DNA from: Membranipora membranacea
Taxonomy: Eukaryota > Bryozoa > Gymnolaemata > Cheilostomatida > Membraniporidae
Reading direction: 5' to 3'
Assembly (NCBI GenBank): GCA_914767715.1
Contig: OU612074.1
Span: 1,441,501 to 1,505,500, forward strand
DNA: 64,000 nt
Both the position numbers and the translations under genes were made by a program. Shown here piece by piece: positions 1 to 12,400 of the stretch; positions within the stretch are counted from its first letter, which is position 1, and every line of letters begins with the position of its first letter. A model generated the notes under the pieces. The model made no database searches. It saw only the letters and a list, made by a program, of their open reading frames with translations, and was not told the origin of the DNA.

Positions 1-41
1 TTAATGTTTGTGATAGCTAATAAATCAATCAATCAATCAAA
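1..41 (+). mobile_element. 3' tail of a non-LTR element
   Basis: The window opens with a GTTTGTGATAGCTAATAAAT stretch running into (AATC)n. Nearly the same sequence recurs at 46512-46549, and a related one at 22385-22423. A shared tail ending in a short tandem repeat is typical of CR1/L2-like LINEs. Only the 3' end is visible here. Confidence 0.5.
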
Positions 42-770
42 AGAAGCTCTTCGTAGTGAGCGAGCAACTGCTCCTCAATTATATAACATTCAATGGTGTT
101 GACACAAACATACTTATCAAAACCGAAACAGAGTCCTCAACCATATTCCCTTAGGAAATTTGCATGGATTTATGAAATGTGCTGTGCATTCCACTTCAAC
201 AATCAGATCCCTTATCCACCGATACATAATGATACGAGTTCATTACGAAACCCAGAAGATAACATCAGAGAAAAATGAAAATATCCGATCTAACCTCAAT
301 AGATTGGTAATATTTCAGCATCAGTAACTGGTCTATCTATGCATATCATGATATAAAGTATGCAACTCATACTTCTAGTGGTACTTCTGGATGTTCAGTT
401 GCATAGTAAGAATAAGACTTCTCATTTATTACTACAACCAATACAAGACACATTATTTATCTTCACTGTTGCTTCTTGCTATAATGTATCAACGTTGACA
501 GATATTGCCGACTTCTAATGGTTGTATCTCATTCAATATTTAAGCTAGAGAAAATATTCAGAGACTATGGCATTGCTTGGTACATCACCTTTCAGATAAA
601 ATTAACTTGTAGGCATCGGTCTACGATATCTCTATGAGAAAAATGGCATTATAGCTAATAATCAGTCACGCTCATATAGTAAAACCATTCATTGCAGCGT
701 GCACTGTGCACAACACAGTATCGTTGTGTCATTGGGGAATTCCAGTTATTATAGGCCTCACTGCTCACTA
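42..770. other. Stretch with no recognised gene
   Basis: AT-rich sequence with only short open frames (the longest is 61 codons) that match no family I recognise and lack paired splice signals. I see no gene or RNA here. Confidence 0.5.
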
Positions 771-1021
771 GGTAACTTCGCGACCTTGGTATCTATATTA
801 AATAATCATTAATTATAATCATTTTCATGGGGAAATCCAACTGAATCCATCTTGAATTCAAGTTGTCTCCCTATTACCAGTGAGGAGATAATTCTAAGTT
901 TCATGTCAATATCATTGAAAAACCGTATACCTAATCATAAAATCTATTCAGTTGGATTTCCCCCTGAAATTGATTATAATTAATGATTATTTAATATAGA
1001 TACCAAGGTCGCGAAGTTACC
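771..1021. mobile_element. Tc1/mariner-like MITE with TA target site
   Basis: The left end GGTAACTTCGCGACCTTGG is repeated inverted at the right end, and the arms stay nearly identical for about 75 bp, through TAATCATTAATTATAATCA and TTTCATGGGGAAATCCAACTGA. TA dinucleotides flank both ends (769-770 and 1022-1023). There is no coding capacity. The 251-bp size, long terminal inverted repeats and TA duplication fit a non-autonomous Tc1/mariner-type element. Confidence 0.75.
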
Positions 1022-2248
1022 TACTGTATAAGCTCTATATCTGTCACCTGTCTAGGTTTATTATTAGTAGGTCTATGGTAATCACATATGTTTCACTTTT
1101 CCAAAACATTGTCCATGTGAAGGGGTAGCAAGCCTCAAAATCAAAAATATGTCTTCAAAATACTTCACAAATGATACAATTTGTCAATTAATATCTTCAG
1201 TCATAGTGCACTTAGAGACATACGGTTTTATTAGTTAAACACACATTTGATTGATGCCAGTCATGAGTCAAATACAGCTTACTACCCCTCAATAATCCTA
1301 GAAACATGATCTGCTCTGAATTGGTGGCAGTGAACCTTCTCAGCAAATGAGAGCCCTGATATTATTTGATGCAGTGAGTCTATTGTTTGTTCTCTTTTGT
1401 TTAGCAGCATACACAATAAATATTCCTATATAGACCATCACAATAAGCCTATATTATAAGGGACGCGATATAGGCCAATTGTCTAGGACATCACACTAAG
1501 CCACACCCACAATCCTATGTGTTGTTGTTCCTGAGGGAGAGGTGGTTCATTGGGTGGTCCAACCAAAACAATGCTTGAATTGTCAGTTTCCACTCCCGTA
1601 GTTGTTGTATAGGGTTCAATACCAAGGTGTTATAGTGTAAAACTAGGGTGAATATCCTATCTCAGCATTGTTTAGCCATTATCACGACTATCACTTTTAG
1701 ATTACTATCTGGTAAGTAGCCTATGTAAGCCTACTAACGCAAAAGAAAAAAAGAGCTTATTGCTGCCCTCTCTTTTACCTAGCTGCTGAGGAAGGTGAAT
1801 AGCTCATCTTGCTTTTTATTTGCTATTATAGTTTATTTTAAACTGATATACCACTGAGGAAGTTATCAACATTTACTTTGAATAATTCCGGTAATGGATA
1901 TGTAACACTGTTTCACTGCAGCATGCTCTGTGTATGTGCGGTTAGCTGGTCACGTCAGAAACGGGGCCACCATGGCTGTTTGTCTTACCATCATTCTCCC
2001 TACACATTCTCCCGTGTGCCACAAAAAAATGTCTTCTGTGAAAGTTGTTGATTGTAATACTGGTAATACTGGTTGTAGAATATGGTTTAATTTGTCACTT
2101 TATTAGGTTTCAAGTGTCAATCTAGGTATGGACAGCACTCATTGCATTTGAAGTTCAATTACTTTTAGAATCCTTACAATGGTATTCCCTATGGTTACCA
2201 GCGAATGTAATTAAAAACTATAAACATGTTTGTTGGTATTTTCTTTAG
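1022..2248. other. Stretch with no recognised gene
   Basis: No exon could be recognised. An exon ending in phase 2 and encoding the first part of the CENP-B HTH domain would be expected upstream of 2249, but I could not identify it here. Confidence 0.4.
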
Positions 2249-2405
2249 AATGACTGTGTACCAAGCTGATTTGAAAAAGATAGCATTGGAGCTGTTCACA
2301 GAACTGAATTACGAAGGGACGTTCAAAGCATCACGGGGGTGGATACACAGGTTCCTACAAAGAAACAATTTCACTAATAGAGAAGTCACTGGCAAAGCAC
2401 AAAAG
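2249..2405 (+). CDS. CENP-B-type helix-turn-helix exon (partial gene)
   Basis: This is one internal-looking exon, with acceptor TTTTCTTTAG before 2249 and donor AAG|GTATTT after 2405. It encodes about 52 residues ending FKASRGWIHRFLQRNNF..REVTGKAQK, the second helix-turn-helix of the CENP-B/pogo/Tc5 DNA-binding domain (the FKAS-GW-RF-RN core). The N-terminal part of the domain is missing, so an upstream exon is expected. The exon leaves in phase 0, the phase in which the THAP exon at 7507 enters, so the two could form one transcription factor across a 5.1-kb intron. It could equally be a relic of a pogo-like transposase. The domain call is secure; its gene membership is inferred. Confidence 0.6.
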
Positions 2406-2795
2406 GTATTTACAAATTAGCAAATCATAGATAACCTGTTTTCAAAGTCAAAGTGTATTTCTAATGGTCGAAAATGAATTACTCTCTTAAAGCAAAGGAA
2501 TTTCGATTTTAGTATTTAGTATACATCCCTAATAATTATCGTAGTTCTGGGTTATTGCTTGGTTTATGCAAGGAGTAAAAGACTCCTTTGTTCTGGTAGC
2601 CAAACCATTGGCTAGGTTTCTTACAATAACAAATGAGGCTGCAATGGACAAGGGAAAGCATTTGGAGTGACAAACAATTCATGCAATGTGACTGAACCAA
2701 GGAGTAACTTCTTGCGATTGAACCAAGGACTAGGAGTAGCTCATTGTGATTGAACCAAGGACTAGGAGTTACTCCTTGAATGAACTGAGGGAGTT

Positions 2796-3142
2796 CAATC
2801 ACTATGGTTCCATGGATCGATTATGTAAGGATTTCGGTAGTAATCGCCCCATGGAAATGGCATTAAAGTCAAATTCCGATTGTGACGAATGACTTTTTGG
2901 ACGCGAATATCCAAACCGTGTTTATTCGACGCAATTCGTAATTGGCGTCGTGGCTGAATGGTTAGCGGCGTTGCACACAATGCCTTCAAAGGGATTTCAC
3001 GCGGGAGTCCGGGGTTCAAATCTCGGCCGCGGCAGATTCTTTTCATGTTTTTCCCATCATGGGAATGGTTAGAATCCACTGGATTCTAACCATTCGAAAT
3101 TGGAGTGAACCACAAAATCGACCCATGGAACCATAGTGATTG
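2796..3142 (+). mobile_element. Inverted-repeat element enclosing a tRNA-like SINE
   Basis: The end CAATCACTATGGTTCCATGG at 2796 returns inverted at 3123-3142. Inside, at about 2947-3034, is a tRNA-like block with an A box (GTGGCTGAATGGTTAGCG) and a B box (GGTTCAAATC) on the plus strand. A hairpin, AATGGTTAGAATCC / GGATTCTAACCATT, follows at about 3064-3095. This is either a SINE that landed in a MITE or a chimeric element. Confidence 0.6.
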
Positions 3143-3348
3143 ATTCATGTGTATCTTGCCATGTATCAAAGTCCCTGATCAGTCAATTCAATTGATTTTG
3201 TCAATGAACTAAACCACATTCCATCAGTCCAATATCCCTGATTCCATCGATTTAATGGATAGACTGAGGTAAGCTCCACACCAAGGGGGTACTCCTTGTC
3301 CACACCATACTAACACAAAGCGTATCTACTAGCTGCTCGAGTCAACAA

Positions 3349-4666
3349 GTGGTTATCATTCATTACCTTTTTATAAAGGGTGGGAAATATGAACCATCCA
3401 ACTATCGTCCAATAAGTCTTACCTGTATAGTGTGCAAAGTGATGGAACACATCCTTGCCAGTCAACTCAGAATTTTGCCGAGTCCACTAAACTATTCTGT
3501 GTCCAACAACACGGAGAAACAGAAGCTGCGAAACACAGCTCATCGAACTTCTCTCTGACCTATCCATACAGCTAGATGATGACCATGAAGTGGATGCTTG
3601 TATTCTAGACTTTGCAAAGGCTTTTGACAAAGTCAATCATTGCAAACTTGTTCACAAGCTATACGAATATGGAGTGCCCTTTCAGACATGCTCGTGGATA
3701 AAGGAGTTCCTGTGTAACCGCAGTCAAAGGGTTGTCAACGAGGACGAATTCTCTCGATCAGAACAAGTTACCTAAGGTGTCCCTCAGGGGTCAGTACTGG
3801 GTCCAATTCTGTTCTTATACTACATTAATGATCTACCTGCAGGCCTCTCATCATCTGTGCGTCTCTTTGCTGATGATACCATCGTTTACAATACTGCAGC
3901 AAATAAGGAAACTCTGCAGGCAGATCTGAACAAACTCGAAGAATGGGAACATAAGTGGGACATGGCATTCAATGCCAAAAAGTGTGAACATATACTCTTC
4001 TCACGCAAACGCTTACCTTCTGCTCATTCGCTATCGATTCACGACACTACAATACCAAGATCATCAGAGACTAAATACCTAGGAGTAGTAGTAGATGATG
4101 GTCTAACTTTCAACTCCCATGTCGCTTCAATAACTGGGAAAGCTCAATTCCGACTTGGATTCCTACGAAGGAATGTCCAGACTACATCTCAGGACATTAA
4201 GACCATGGCTTACAAACAGCTCATTCGCCCAAAACTTGAATATGCATTGGCTGCATGGGACTGTCTTGGTAAAACCCAAGAAAAGGATATTGAAGCAGTA
4301 CAAAGACGGTCAGTACGGATGGCATGTAACATGAAGTTCACAGATAGGAAGACGAGTATCACCAAACTTCTCTCTGATCTCGACTGGGACACCCTCGCAA
4401 CACGAAGGAAACACCGAAGACTGACCATCTTCAACTCATACCATCATGATCGGCCCGAAATCATACTCCGGCACCTCCATCCGCAAGCAACAATTAACAA
4501 CAGGAGGCATAACCAACAATACTTGGTACCTCACTGCTCCACAAAGCATCACCATCTACAACAAGATGGTGGTGATAGGACGACTACAGGTGAGACTATG
4601 TATACAGGTGAGACAAAATTAACCCAGTTCTTAAAAGTACATAACATAAGTTCCACAAAACTTTAA
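3349..4666 (+). pseudogene. Broken non-LTR retrotransposon reverse transcriptase
   Basis: Reverse transcriptase motifs occur in order: SNYRPISLTCIVCKVMEHIL (RT1/2), LDFAKAFDKVNH (catalytic block A), GVPQGSVLGPILF (block B), VRLFADDTIVY (FADD active site), and the C-terminal KYLGVVVDDGLTF and RPKLEYALAAW segments. Between 3558 and 3590 the frame changes, and a TAA at 3773-3775 interrupts the frame just before the GVPQGS motif. After that it reads through to 4666. The motifs fit the CR1/Jockey group. The copy is dead but fairly recent. The endonuclease half is not present upstream. Confidence 0.85.
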
Positions 4667-5284
4667 TAAGGGTGTATGAATATCTACCTTCTTTTGTTTG
4701 TGGTGTGAGTCTGCATTAGGCCTCAAGACAGCCCTACAACGTGACAAGACAGCCCTGCAATGTCTCACGACTGCCTCGCTATGTCCTAAGACCGCTCTTC
4801 AGCACTTCAAGACTGTCTTACAACATCTCAACATGTCTGATGAGTCTTTACACACATGTTGCTAGCAACTGATCAATGTGTTCTTTCAGTACTGATAAAC
4901 ACATTGTTATGTTTGTCGTCATGTAAAAGTTTTAGCAGACCTCAGCAAGGGTACTCAGATTTTGATTCAGCTACGCATGCTAGTATAATTGAAATACAGC
5001 TCTGATGTTGCTGTTTTTGGGAATAGGCCCTATGTGTTTTATATTTTTGACCACATACATGTCATCATATGCCAATGAAAACAGTTACAGCAATAACTGC
5101 AATATAAAAAATTACACTGTTCTGAAAGGGCACTAAAAACCGTCGCTGCCGACTGGTGTTGTAAGGCGTGTGCTAGGTGCTGTATTGGACATGTCTTCAT
5201 ACGCTCAATGCCTGTCTTGTCCTTAATGGGGGATAATACAACATGATTGTATTATCAGAGTACAGGTACGGGTACCCATAGTAC
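4667..5284. other. Stretch with no recognised gene
   Basis: Probably 3' UTR of the upstream LINE followed by unique sequence. At 4727-4850 there is a loose repetition of CAAGACAGCCCTACAACGT-like phrases with no coding signal. Confidence 0.4.
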
Positions 5285-5962
5285 TCAGAGGCCCCGGAAA
5301 GAAAGTTTGCTCTTGCATCTAATGGTTATCAAACTTGCATGACTGGCAAATGAAGTCAACAAAATCTGGAACCTCGATGCGTATTTTGGTTTCCTGGATG
5401 ACAGTTGGTTTATACTGAGTGTGAGTGGTTTTTGGTAATTGTATAATGCTATTGTAATATTTGGGGCAATGGTAAACATAGGGAATATAGTCATCCAGGT
5501 TTGCACCACAACCAGGACATGAGAGCCCATCGGCTAATCTTAATTAAGTCAGGTGAGACCTGAAGTGTCCATGGCCTGTGATTGTGTGTGAGATAAGTGG
5601 TTTGCGTAGATTTGGTAATTTTGAAAGGCTCTGCATCCATTGCATTGTTTGGGCTTTTCCACTTGGCTTAAAGGAATTGGAGGGACAAGGTCAGCACCCA
5701 TGGTGTCAAGCGCCGCACCAATGTTAGCGAGTTCATCAGCCCGCTCATTACCTTGGATACCTGTGTGTCCAGGCACCCATAAGAGGTCTAGATGGTTAGT
5801 CTGGGCCAGTTGGTTTATACTTTTCATACAGTCTAGTTTGGTCTTAGTTCTTATTGCTGGATTTTGAAGGGATTGAAGTGCTGACCTGCTATTGGATATA
5901 ATGGAAAGCTTTATACAATCATGTTGCAAGAGCATAGCAGCAGCGGTGTCTATTGCAAGCAT
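5285..5962 (-). pseudogene. Non-LTR retrotransposon RNase H fragment
   Basis: On the minus strand the frame encodes the C-terminal half of an RNase H domain, including SNSRSALQSLQNP and WVPGHTGIQGNERADELAN. A second minus frame (5530-5285) encodes a CPGCG..HC zinc-knuckle-like tail. That order is typical of I-clade and related non-LTR elements. The pieces are in different frames and no reverse transcriptase part is adjacent, so this is a truncated relic of a different family from the plus-strand element at 3.3 kb. Confidence 0.8.
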
Positions 5963-6920
5963 TTCAGATTGGAAAACAGCCTATAAATCACCCCAAGTGT
6001 TGGATTGGACGTAGACTATGTCTTAACACGTAATTGCGCTACTACCAAACCCCCCACTATTATTATTTCATAAACCTGGCTACTGCTAGACCAAGTTTGG
6101 TCAATTTGCCTGAATTCAGAGCTGTACCCCTCCAAGGACCAAGAGTCAACTACTGTTTGCAGTAATTGTCCCCTCCCAGGTGCATATTAGGTGGATGTTT
6201 GATTTTTTTGTCAGGAGATGCGTTACAGAATATCAGATTATATGGAACCAAATATGGGGATTCCAAATATGGAATTATTTTTCCAAAATATGAGCTACAA
6301 GCTGAGATGTCTAGTCAGATGTGTTACCCTTCCTCATGATGCCAAGACACAATTTTCAAAGTGGTCTCCCTTCGACCAAGACACGACTTTCTTTACCTTT
6401 TTAAATTGTCTGATGTAATTTTATTAACCATTGGAAACAGCCATTTCGAAATCAGTACCTAAAGTCTGACACTATGATGTTTTCTGTTTCCTGTGAGTGA
6501 TATGGCGAACAATAGTTTACACACTCTTTCCATTGACTCTGATGAATTTACGAATTCGGCAGCAGCTCTAGTGGTCAATTGCTGCCAAACTCATACCTTT
6601 CACAAATTGCCTCCGTTATCCGCCTATTGGCTATGATCAAAGTGTCACTGCCAATGGCTGATTAGTGCCTGTTTCAGTTTCAGGCAGCTTGCTGCACACT
6701 TATGATTCGGAGGTCCACAATGGCCTCACCTTTAGGATGCATTCTAGTTTACTAGGATGTATCACACTCTCAGTACGAGGACTCCTGGCAACTTGCGTCC
6801 CTCTTTAGGGGCAGCCCACCCTCTGTTTTGTCATAAACAGGGCCTCCCTTGGCATAAATGTGTATATGAGGTATAATCTGTTGTCATGAGCATTTATCAA
6901 GACAATCCCATAGGATTGGT
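5963..6920. repeat. Intergenic DNA with a dispersed repeat
   Basis: No gene is recognised. The part from about 6610 to 6830 (GATCAAAGTGTCACTGCCAA, CATTCTAGTTTACTAGGATG, CTCTTTAGGGG) has an inverted relative at about 38700-38830, so both are copies of one unnamed interspersed repeat. Confidence 0.45.
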
Positions 6921-7004
6921 AGTTGATTCTTGATCCCTTTGCCTGCAGCGTGACCAGTGGAAGGGGAGCAATTGGAATGCAGGCAATCGGATTAAACTTA
7001 ATCT
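6921..7004. mobile_element. Short hairpin MITE copy (degenerate)
   Basis: GATCCCTTTGCCTGCA at the left pairs with TGCAGGCAATCGGATTAAAC at the right, around a core GCGTGACCAGTGGAAGGGG. It is a partial copy of the family seen best at 20237-20346. Confidence 0.5.
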
Positions 7005-7506
7005 AGGCCACTTCCCATATAGAACTGGTGTTTTGCCATTATTTGAGAATTTGAGCTATCCAGGCCAACCACAAAACATACCTTGCATGGTGCATATTTT
7101 GCCCAGACTTGAAAGTTCAACAAGCCTCGTAACACTGCATGTTCTGAAATCAGTTGCAGGGTGGGGACTGACATTGTGATAATTCGCTTGGGACAACACC
7201 ATAGAAGCCCAAGAACCCACTGGCTTGCAAGCTTGAAACTTGGACAACATGGCTTTTTAGGCTGAACTTTGTAATGTGTGAAGTTCACATTACAAAATTA
7301 ACTCAGTGGTGAAACTCCTCATACCTGGCTTACAAACCTGCGGGTTGCATATGATCACAACAAACCAAAATTTGCATGCTCAAAGGTCCTTAGGATCGTA
7401 GGGTTTATTTGACTTGCCAGCTCGTTGATGAGGTTTAAGAAACTTTTGATGGCAAAGTACCACATCATTTCTCAGCCGATTATTCTAACACTTTGTTTTT
7501 TTACAG

Positions 7507-8875
7507 ATTATGTCATCAACATCAAATACACAGTGCTGTGTAAGACCCTGCTCCAACAAGTCAGTATTTCACAAAAATCGACTCCAGAGTACATATTTCC
7601 ACACTTTCCCTAATCAGCACAAGCACCCAGCCAGATATGCCTCATGGCTGGCTTTTGTCAGATGTCACCGTAAGGAGTTCAAATCTGGACGTGGATTCTA
7701 TGTTTGCTCAGACCACTTCACCTGGGATGACTATGTCGACACTCGTCAATATGATTTCAATACTGCAAGCGGGTGAGTGATTTGAGAAAACTGGTGGCAC
7801 TAGAGATGGGAAAATGGAGTGATCAAGAAATGTCACATTGTGAACTTATAGCTTTCTATAAGGCTACTGACATTTAGCAGGTTTAGTAGAGCTTTCTGTC
7901 ATATTGATATATAGTTCGGTATGCATTGAGGAATTACAAACATCTTAGTTGTTTCAAAATGGAGCAGAGATGTTTCCGAACTCAAACACAGGTACATTGT
8001 GTTGATTTGTGATTATATGTAGTGTAGTGTATAACCTGCATGTTTCTTTATTTTCTAGTGATTCTGCCCAGACTGTGATTCTGATTCTGAAGCCAGACGC
8101 TGTGCCATCTATCGCACCGATCCCCAGGCAACCCCCTGCTCCATCCAAGGCAGCCCTTGAAAGAGCACAATGCAAGCTTGATAAAGACCATGACGAGTAT
8201 ATAGCATCGGTCCAAGGAAGTGCAAGTAAGAATCATATTTTTTTACTCCAATTTTCGCATAGAACAAAATATGTATTTTCAAGAAATCCAAACTGACTTA
8301 TTAGACATCAGCAGCTGCATTGGTATTACCAAAATTATAAAACTGGCTATTCTCTTTACTTTTGTATAAAAGATGAGAAACTAGTTAAAACTGCCACAAT
8401 TGGAGGCAAAGTGGACCAGTGGATTTCTCATCAGCCCAACAATAGAGGGGATAATGACAGCTGTACTCTTGCATCGTCCGTCAGCATAAATCAAACACAA
8501 GCTGAAGATGAACACACATCAGCAGAGGAACACAACAATATAATAACCACAGATATAGCCGATATAAAGAGACCTCTCCAAACTCACCTTATAGAAGAGC
8601 CTCACGTAACCCCCCTAGTAAAGGAGCGTCTCAGACCTCCCCTGATAGGGACACCTCCTTATCCACCCCTGATAGAGACACCCCCTCCTCCTCTCCCTTT
8701 AAAGGATTATAAACCTACGGATTTAGAGTTATCCGCTTATCAGCTTCATATGATTGCAGCAGGAGAAAATAACTCTCACATTACCACTCAGATCCAATCA
8801 CGGATAGGCTCTATCTATCCTAAGAAGGAACCTATTGATGAGTACTATGCATACCCACCTTACTACTTCTTATAA
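7507..8875 (+). CDS. THAP zinc-finger protein
   Basis: Three coding exons can be joined: 7507-7772, 8059-8225 and 8373-8875, with donors GTGAGT and GTAAGA, pyrimidine-rich acceptors and matching phases (2, then 1). From the ATG at 7510 this gives 310 aa, ending at TAA 8873-8875. Residues 1-88 form a THAP-type C2CH DNA-binding finger: CCVRPC, then FHTFP, ASWLAFVRCHR and VCSDHF, with the invariant Pro and Trp. The rest is proline-rich and probably disordered (PPLIGTPPYPPLIETPPPP). No transposase domain follows, so it looks like a host gene, probably a nuclear DNA-binding regulator. The exon opens in phase 0 just before the ATG, so it may instead continue from the CENP-B HTH exon at 2249-2405. 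Confidence 0.8.
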
Positions 8876-9185
8876 TTACAACACCCACTCTCAGAAGTCA
8901 GATGTTATGATACACAATAGTGGTATTCTTTATTATATAACTTCTTACTTTTTCTAATAACGCATCAGGATTTTATGACTAAAATGATCAGATGGCTTTT
9001 CATTGGCTGTATATTCTCATCTCATCTCAAATTTAATAGTCTCTTGAGCAATTTCCTTCCCTATAATTATTTAATAACATCATTGCCTATTATTACTGTG
9101 TATATCCAGGTGCTGTGCACTTTTATACGACCCAGTCATTGCTGTCTACGATATATGACCAAATTCAATAGATTTTGACTGCAAT

Positions 9186-9191
9186 CAATAA
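9186..9191 (+). terminator. Polyadenylation signal of the THAP gene
   Basis: An AATAAA hexamer lies 311 bp after the THAP stop codon and about 275 bp before the next start codon, on the same strand. It is the first canonical poly(A) signal after that stop. Confidence 0.45.
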
Positions 9192-9467
9192 AGAGACAGA
9201 GACATTTCTTCACTGGACAACAAAAGGACATTGTAGTAATATGATATGTGATTTCTCTGCTCAGTGCGCAGAAAATAATACCTATTTACATGAAGTATAA
9301 TAGAGTAGTAAAAGCATTTAATCTCAGGTTCCTATTTCAATAGTTGCTGTGCCAAGTTAAGTATAAATGCTGAAATGCAATACAAGGCTCTCAAACTAGC
9401 CTAGAAACGATACGCATACAAGATCTCTAGCTGTACTACTTGAGGCTTACAGTATAGAGATGTGGAT

Positions 9468-12400
9468 ATGAATTCTGAGGTGTTGAGGAGCAGCAATGTT
9501 GAGCTTAGTGGAGTGAGAGGGCAGTATGACCGTCTTAGCTCCATTGCTTCCATCGACCAGTGAGTGTTCACTTAGTCATTGTCAGTCTGTACTGACTTAC
9601 TTGACTCATGCAGATGTAGTCCGCTGTTCAGACCTCCTGAGACCTTTGGATCATCTCATATTGTGTATCTTGTGGCTGTATGATCACACTTTCCATGAGC
9701 CATTGATTAGCGAACAGCATTTATAAGTCGTACTTATCGCAACTCTTGATTATGAGTCCCTTCATATCCAACAAGTCCGGATTCACTCATAATCTGTAAC
9801 AGCTTTACATAAAACCAAGCCTCTGTAGATAGATATAGATGTTAGGATTCAGGCTCTCCTTTATGGACAAGCTTTCCAATCATCCAACTTTCCATCCATA
9901 CCTTGCTATCCGAAATTTAGATTGTTTCTCAATCTTTATCTTGGAAGCTGTAACACATATTTTGCACAGACCAGAAGAACAGCTGGAGACGTCGTTTAAC
10001 GATCCCTCGGTTACTAGATCAACAATGGCAGCCTCGGCACTTGATGAATCTAATGTCACCACCACAGATTTAAGCATCTCAACACTTGGCGAGTCTCTCA
10101 AGTTCACAACTAGGAATGTTCCCACAAGACCGCCAGGTCATCAAGCCTCACCAGATGGTGGTGACAGCGCTGTCAGGATAGATGACCTTCTGCCAGAGGA
10201 GATGTACGCTGAAGTCGGTCGAACTCTCGCATCACCAAAGGTAACAAAAGTGAACATACAATGTTTGGTGTAACTCTACATGATATGACAACATTATTAT
10301 GTTCTGAGTTTCAGGGCGGTCAGAAGCCAAATTTCCTGTGGTTGCAGCTGATTTATTATTGCGCTAAGCGTATAAATGTATTGCATCCTGCCACAATTTA
10401 GGACGTTGGGCAGCATAAGTCTTGAAATCCAATCATACGGCAGACGGTCCTCTCATGCGGCGCAAAAAGTCACATTGGCGTGTAACGTGTGATTCAATAT
10501 GATAATCTCTACTGATGATATTATTTTGCATAACCCATTATTGAATTGTGACATGTCATCTTATCCCTACAGGTGCTCTCTGGGTTGATGAACTTGGTCG
10601 CTCTGTTTACGAAGCGGGCCGGAGCTTTACCCCATTTCTACACTAACAGATACATCAGAGTCGGGATGGTTGTGGGTATTCTCAGCTTTATTACTGCTGT
10701 ACCTCTCAAGATTCTATATGAGGACATCGACAAAACGGTGAGATGATTTTTAGGTACTTAATCCCTGCCTCGACTGAGAAAAAATTTCCATGGAAGGGTA
10801 AATTTTTACCAGGGATATTTGTTAATGGTTGGCTTCGGCATCAAGTCACGTAAAGTAAAACAAGGTTCCTATGGATTTATTTCTATATATGAACCCAATA
10901 TAATTTATGGTAATGAAGAGGATGACACCACATCTTTGCGTTCCACCCACAGCACTCAGTGACCCAGCACAAAGTGTGTTATGACTAGGCTACATTGCTC
11001 CTGTATAACAACCATTGCCAAGTCTCTGTTTTGTTTTTACACTCACAGAGAGTGATATAGTCATACGTCATCGCGGCTGTTTTACTCTCAGTCACACTTT
11101 AAATGGTACTGAATCCTTCATATATTTTTAACTGCGCTAACCCAAACTTTTTATGCTCAATAAAGTAACAGACTATATTTTATTCTGATTTCAGACAAGC
11201 CTGTATTTCTTTATCCCGATGTTTGGTCCTCTGTTCTTGGTGCTGATAGTATTCCTTGTATGGACCTTGCTCCCTGCTTGTACCGGCAAACTATTACTAA
11301 GATCAAGACTGGAAGCTTTAGAGCCTTTCATGGAGCTCTGCCAGATTTCTAATCAAGAATACAGTCAACTTTTTCATGAGGTAAAAAAATTGAACCATCA
11401 GCTCATAGCTTGAATCTGATACCTAATTTACCCGAGGACGCTGTTTGATTATTATATAGATGTTTGTATGCGACAACCTTGTTAATTTGCAACTTTTTGA
11501 AATTTCATGAGACAAATCGAGTCGGTGGTTCTTTCAACTAGAATGAGCAAGACATTTTGAGATAAGTACTTCCCAATACTATGTTCCAAACCCTTGATCT
11601 TTTGGGAATTATTTTGGGCAAGGCAAAATGGTTACCAAACTGAAGCCTCAAAAGATCTATGGTTCCATGAATCAGTGATCAATTTGAGCTTTTGACTAGC
11701 AAGGATACGGAATTTGTACTAATATAGGTTGTCAGTGGATGCCTTGCCCGACATCACTGCATTCACTGAGAGTGCTACTCTAACCCACTGAGCTGCAGCC
11801 CCCCAAACAACAAACAAACAATTTTGATCATTATAGACCGACAGTGGAGGAGTGTGTGACTATAAAGTAGTAGGAAGTGCAGGTGATGGGTTTGGTTTCT
11901 TTGCCTCAGAGGGAAGTAACAAGGTACCTATTGACACCCAGCCTATCATTAAACAAGACATTGATCTCAATATCATCATGAACAATTTGAGTGTGAAGGC
12001 GGAGAATATCAGAGGGATACCTGGCACACCCGGCTTTACATGGGTTATAGCTAACGATATAGAGGTATGACGTAAAATACTCTCGTGGCTTGGCTGAGTG
12101 ATATTGTTGAATTTAGGCATCAGGGGCTTTCAAAGATACACAACTTTTAAAGTATCCCTACACCACAAAGGGAGGACAGGTTTGTTCTGTGAATGATGGT
12201 GTGTCTGAGTGGTCGTTTTCCTTGATGAGAATTAGCTATGAGGCTGAATACAGTCTGAAACAACTATAAGAAACTTAAAATTCCCCAGTGAAAGGTAAAC
12301 ACATGTCGATGGACAGATCCTTAAAAATAAGCCTTGAAGTGCATGTGGTAATGAATGGAGGGCAGCGCCACAAAATATTTGAACAAGAGTTGTTTATTAG

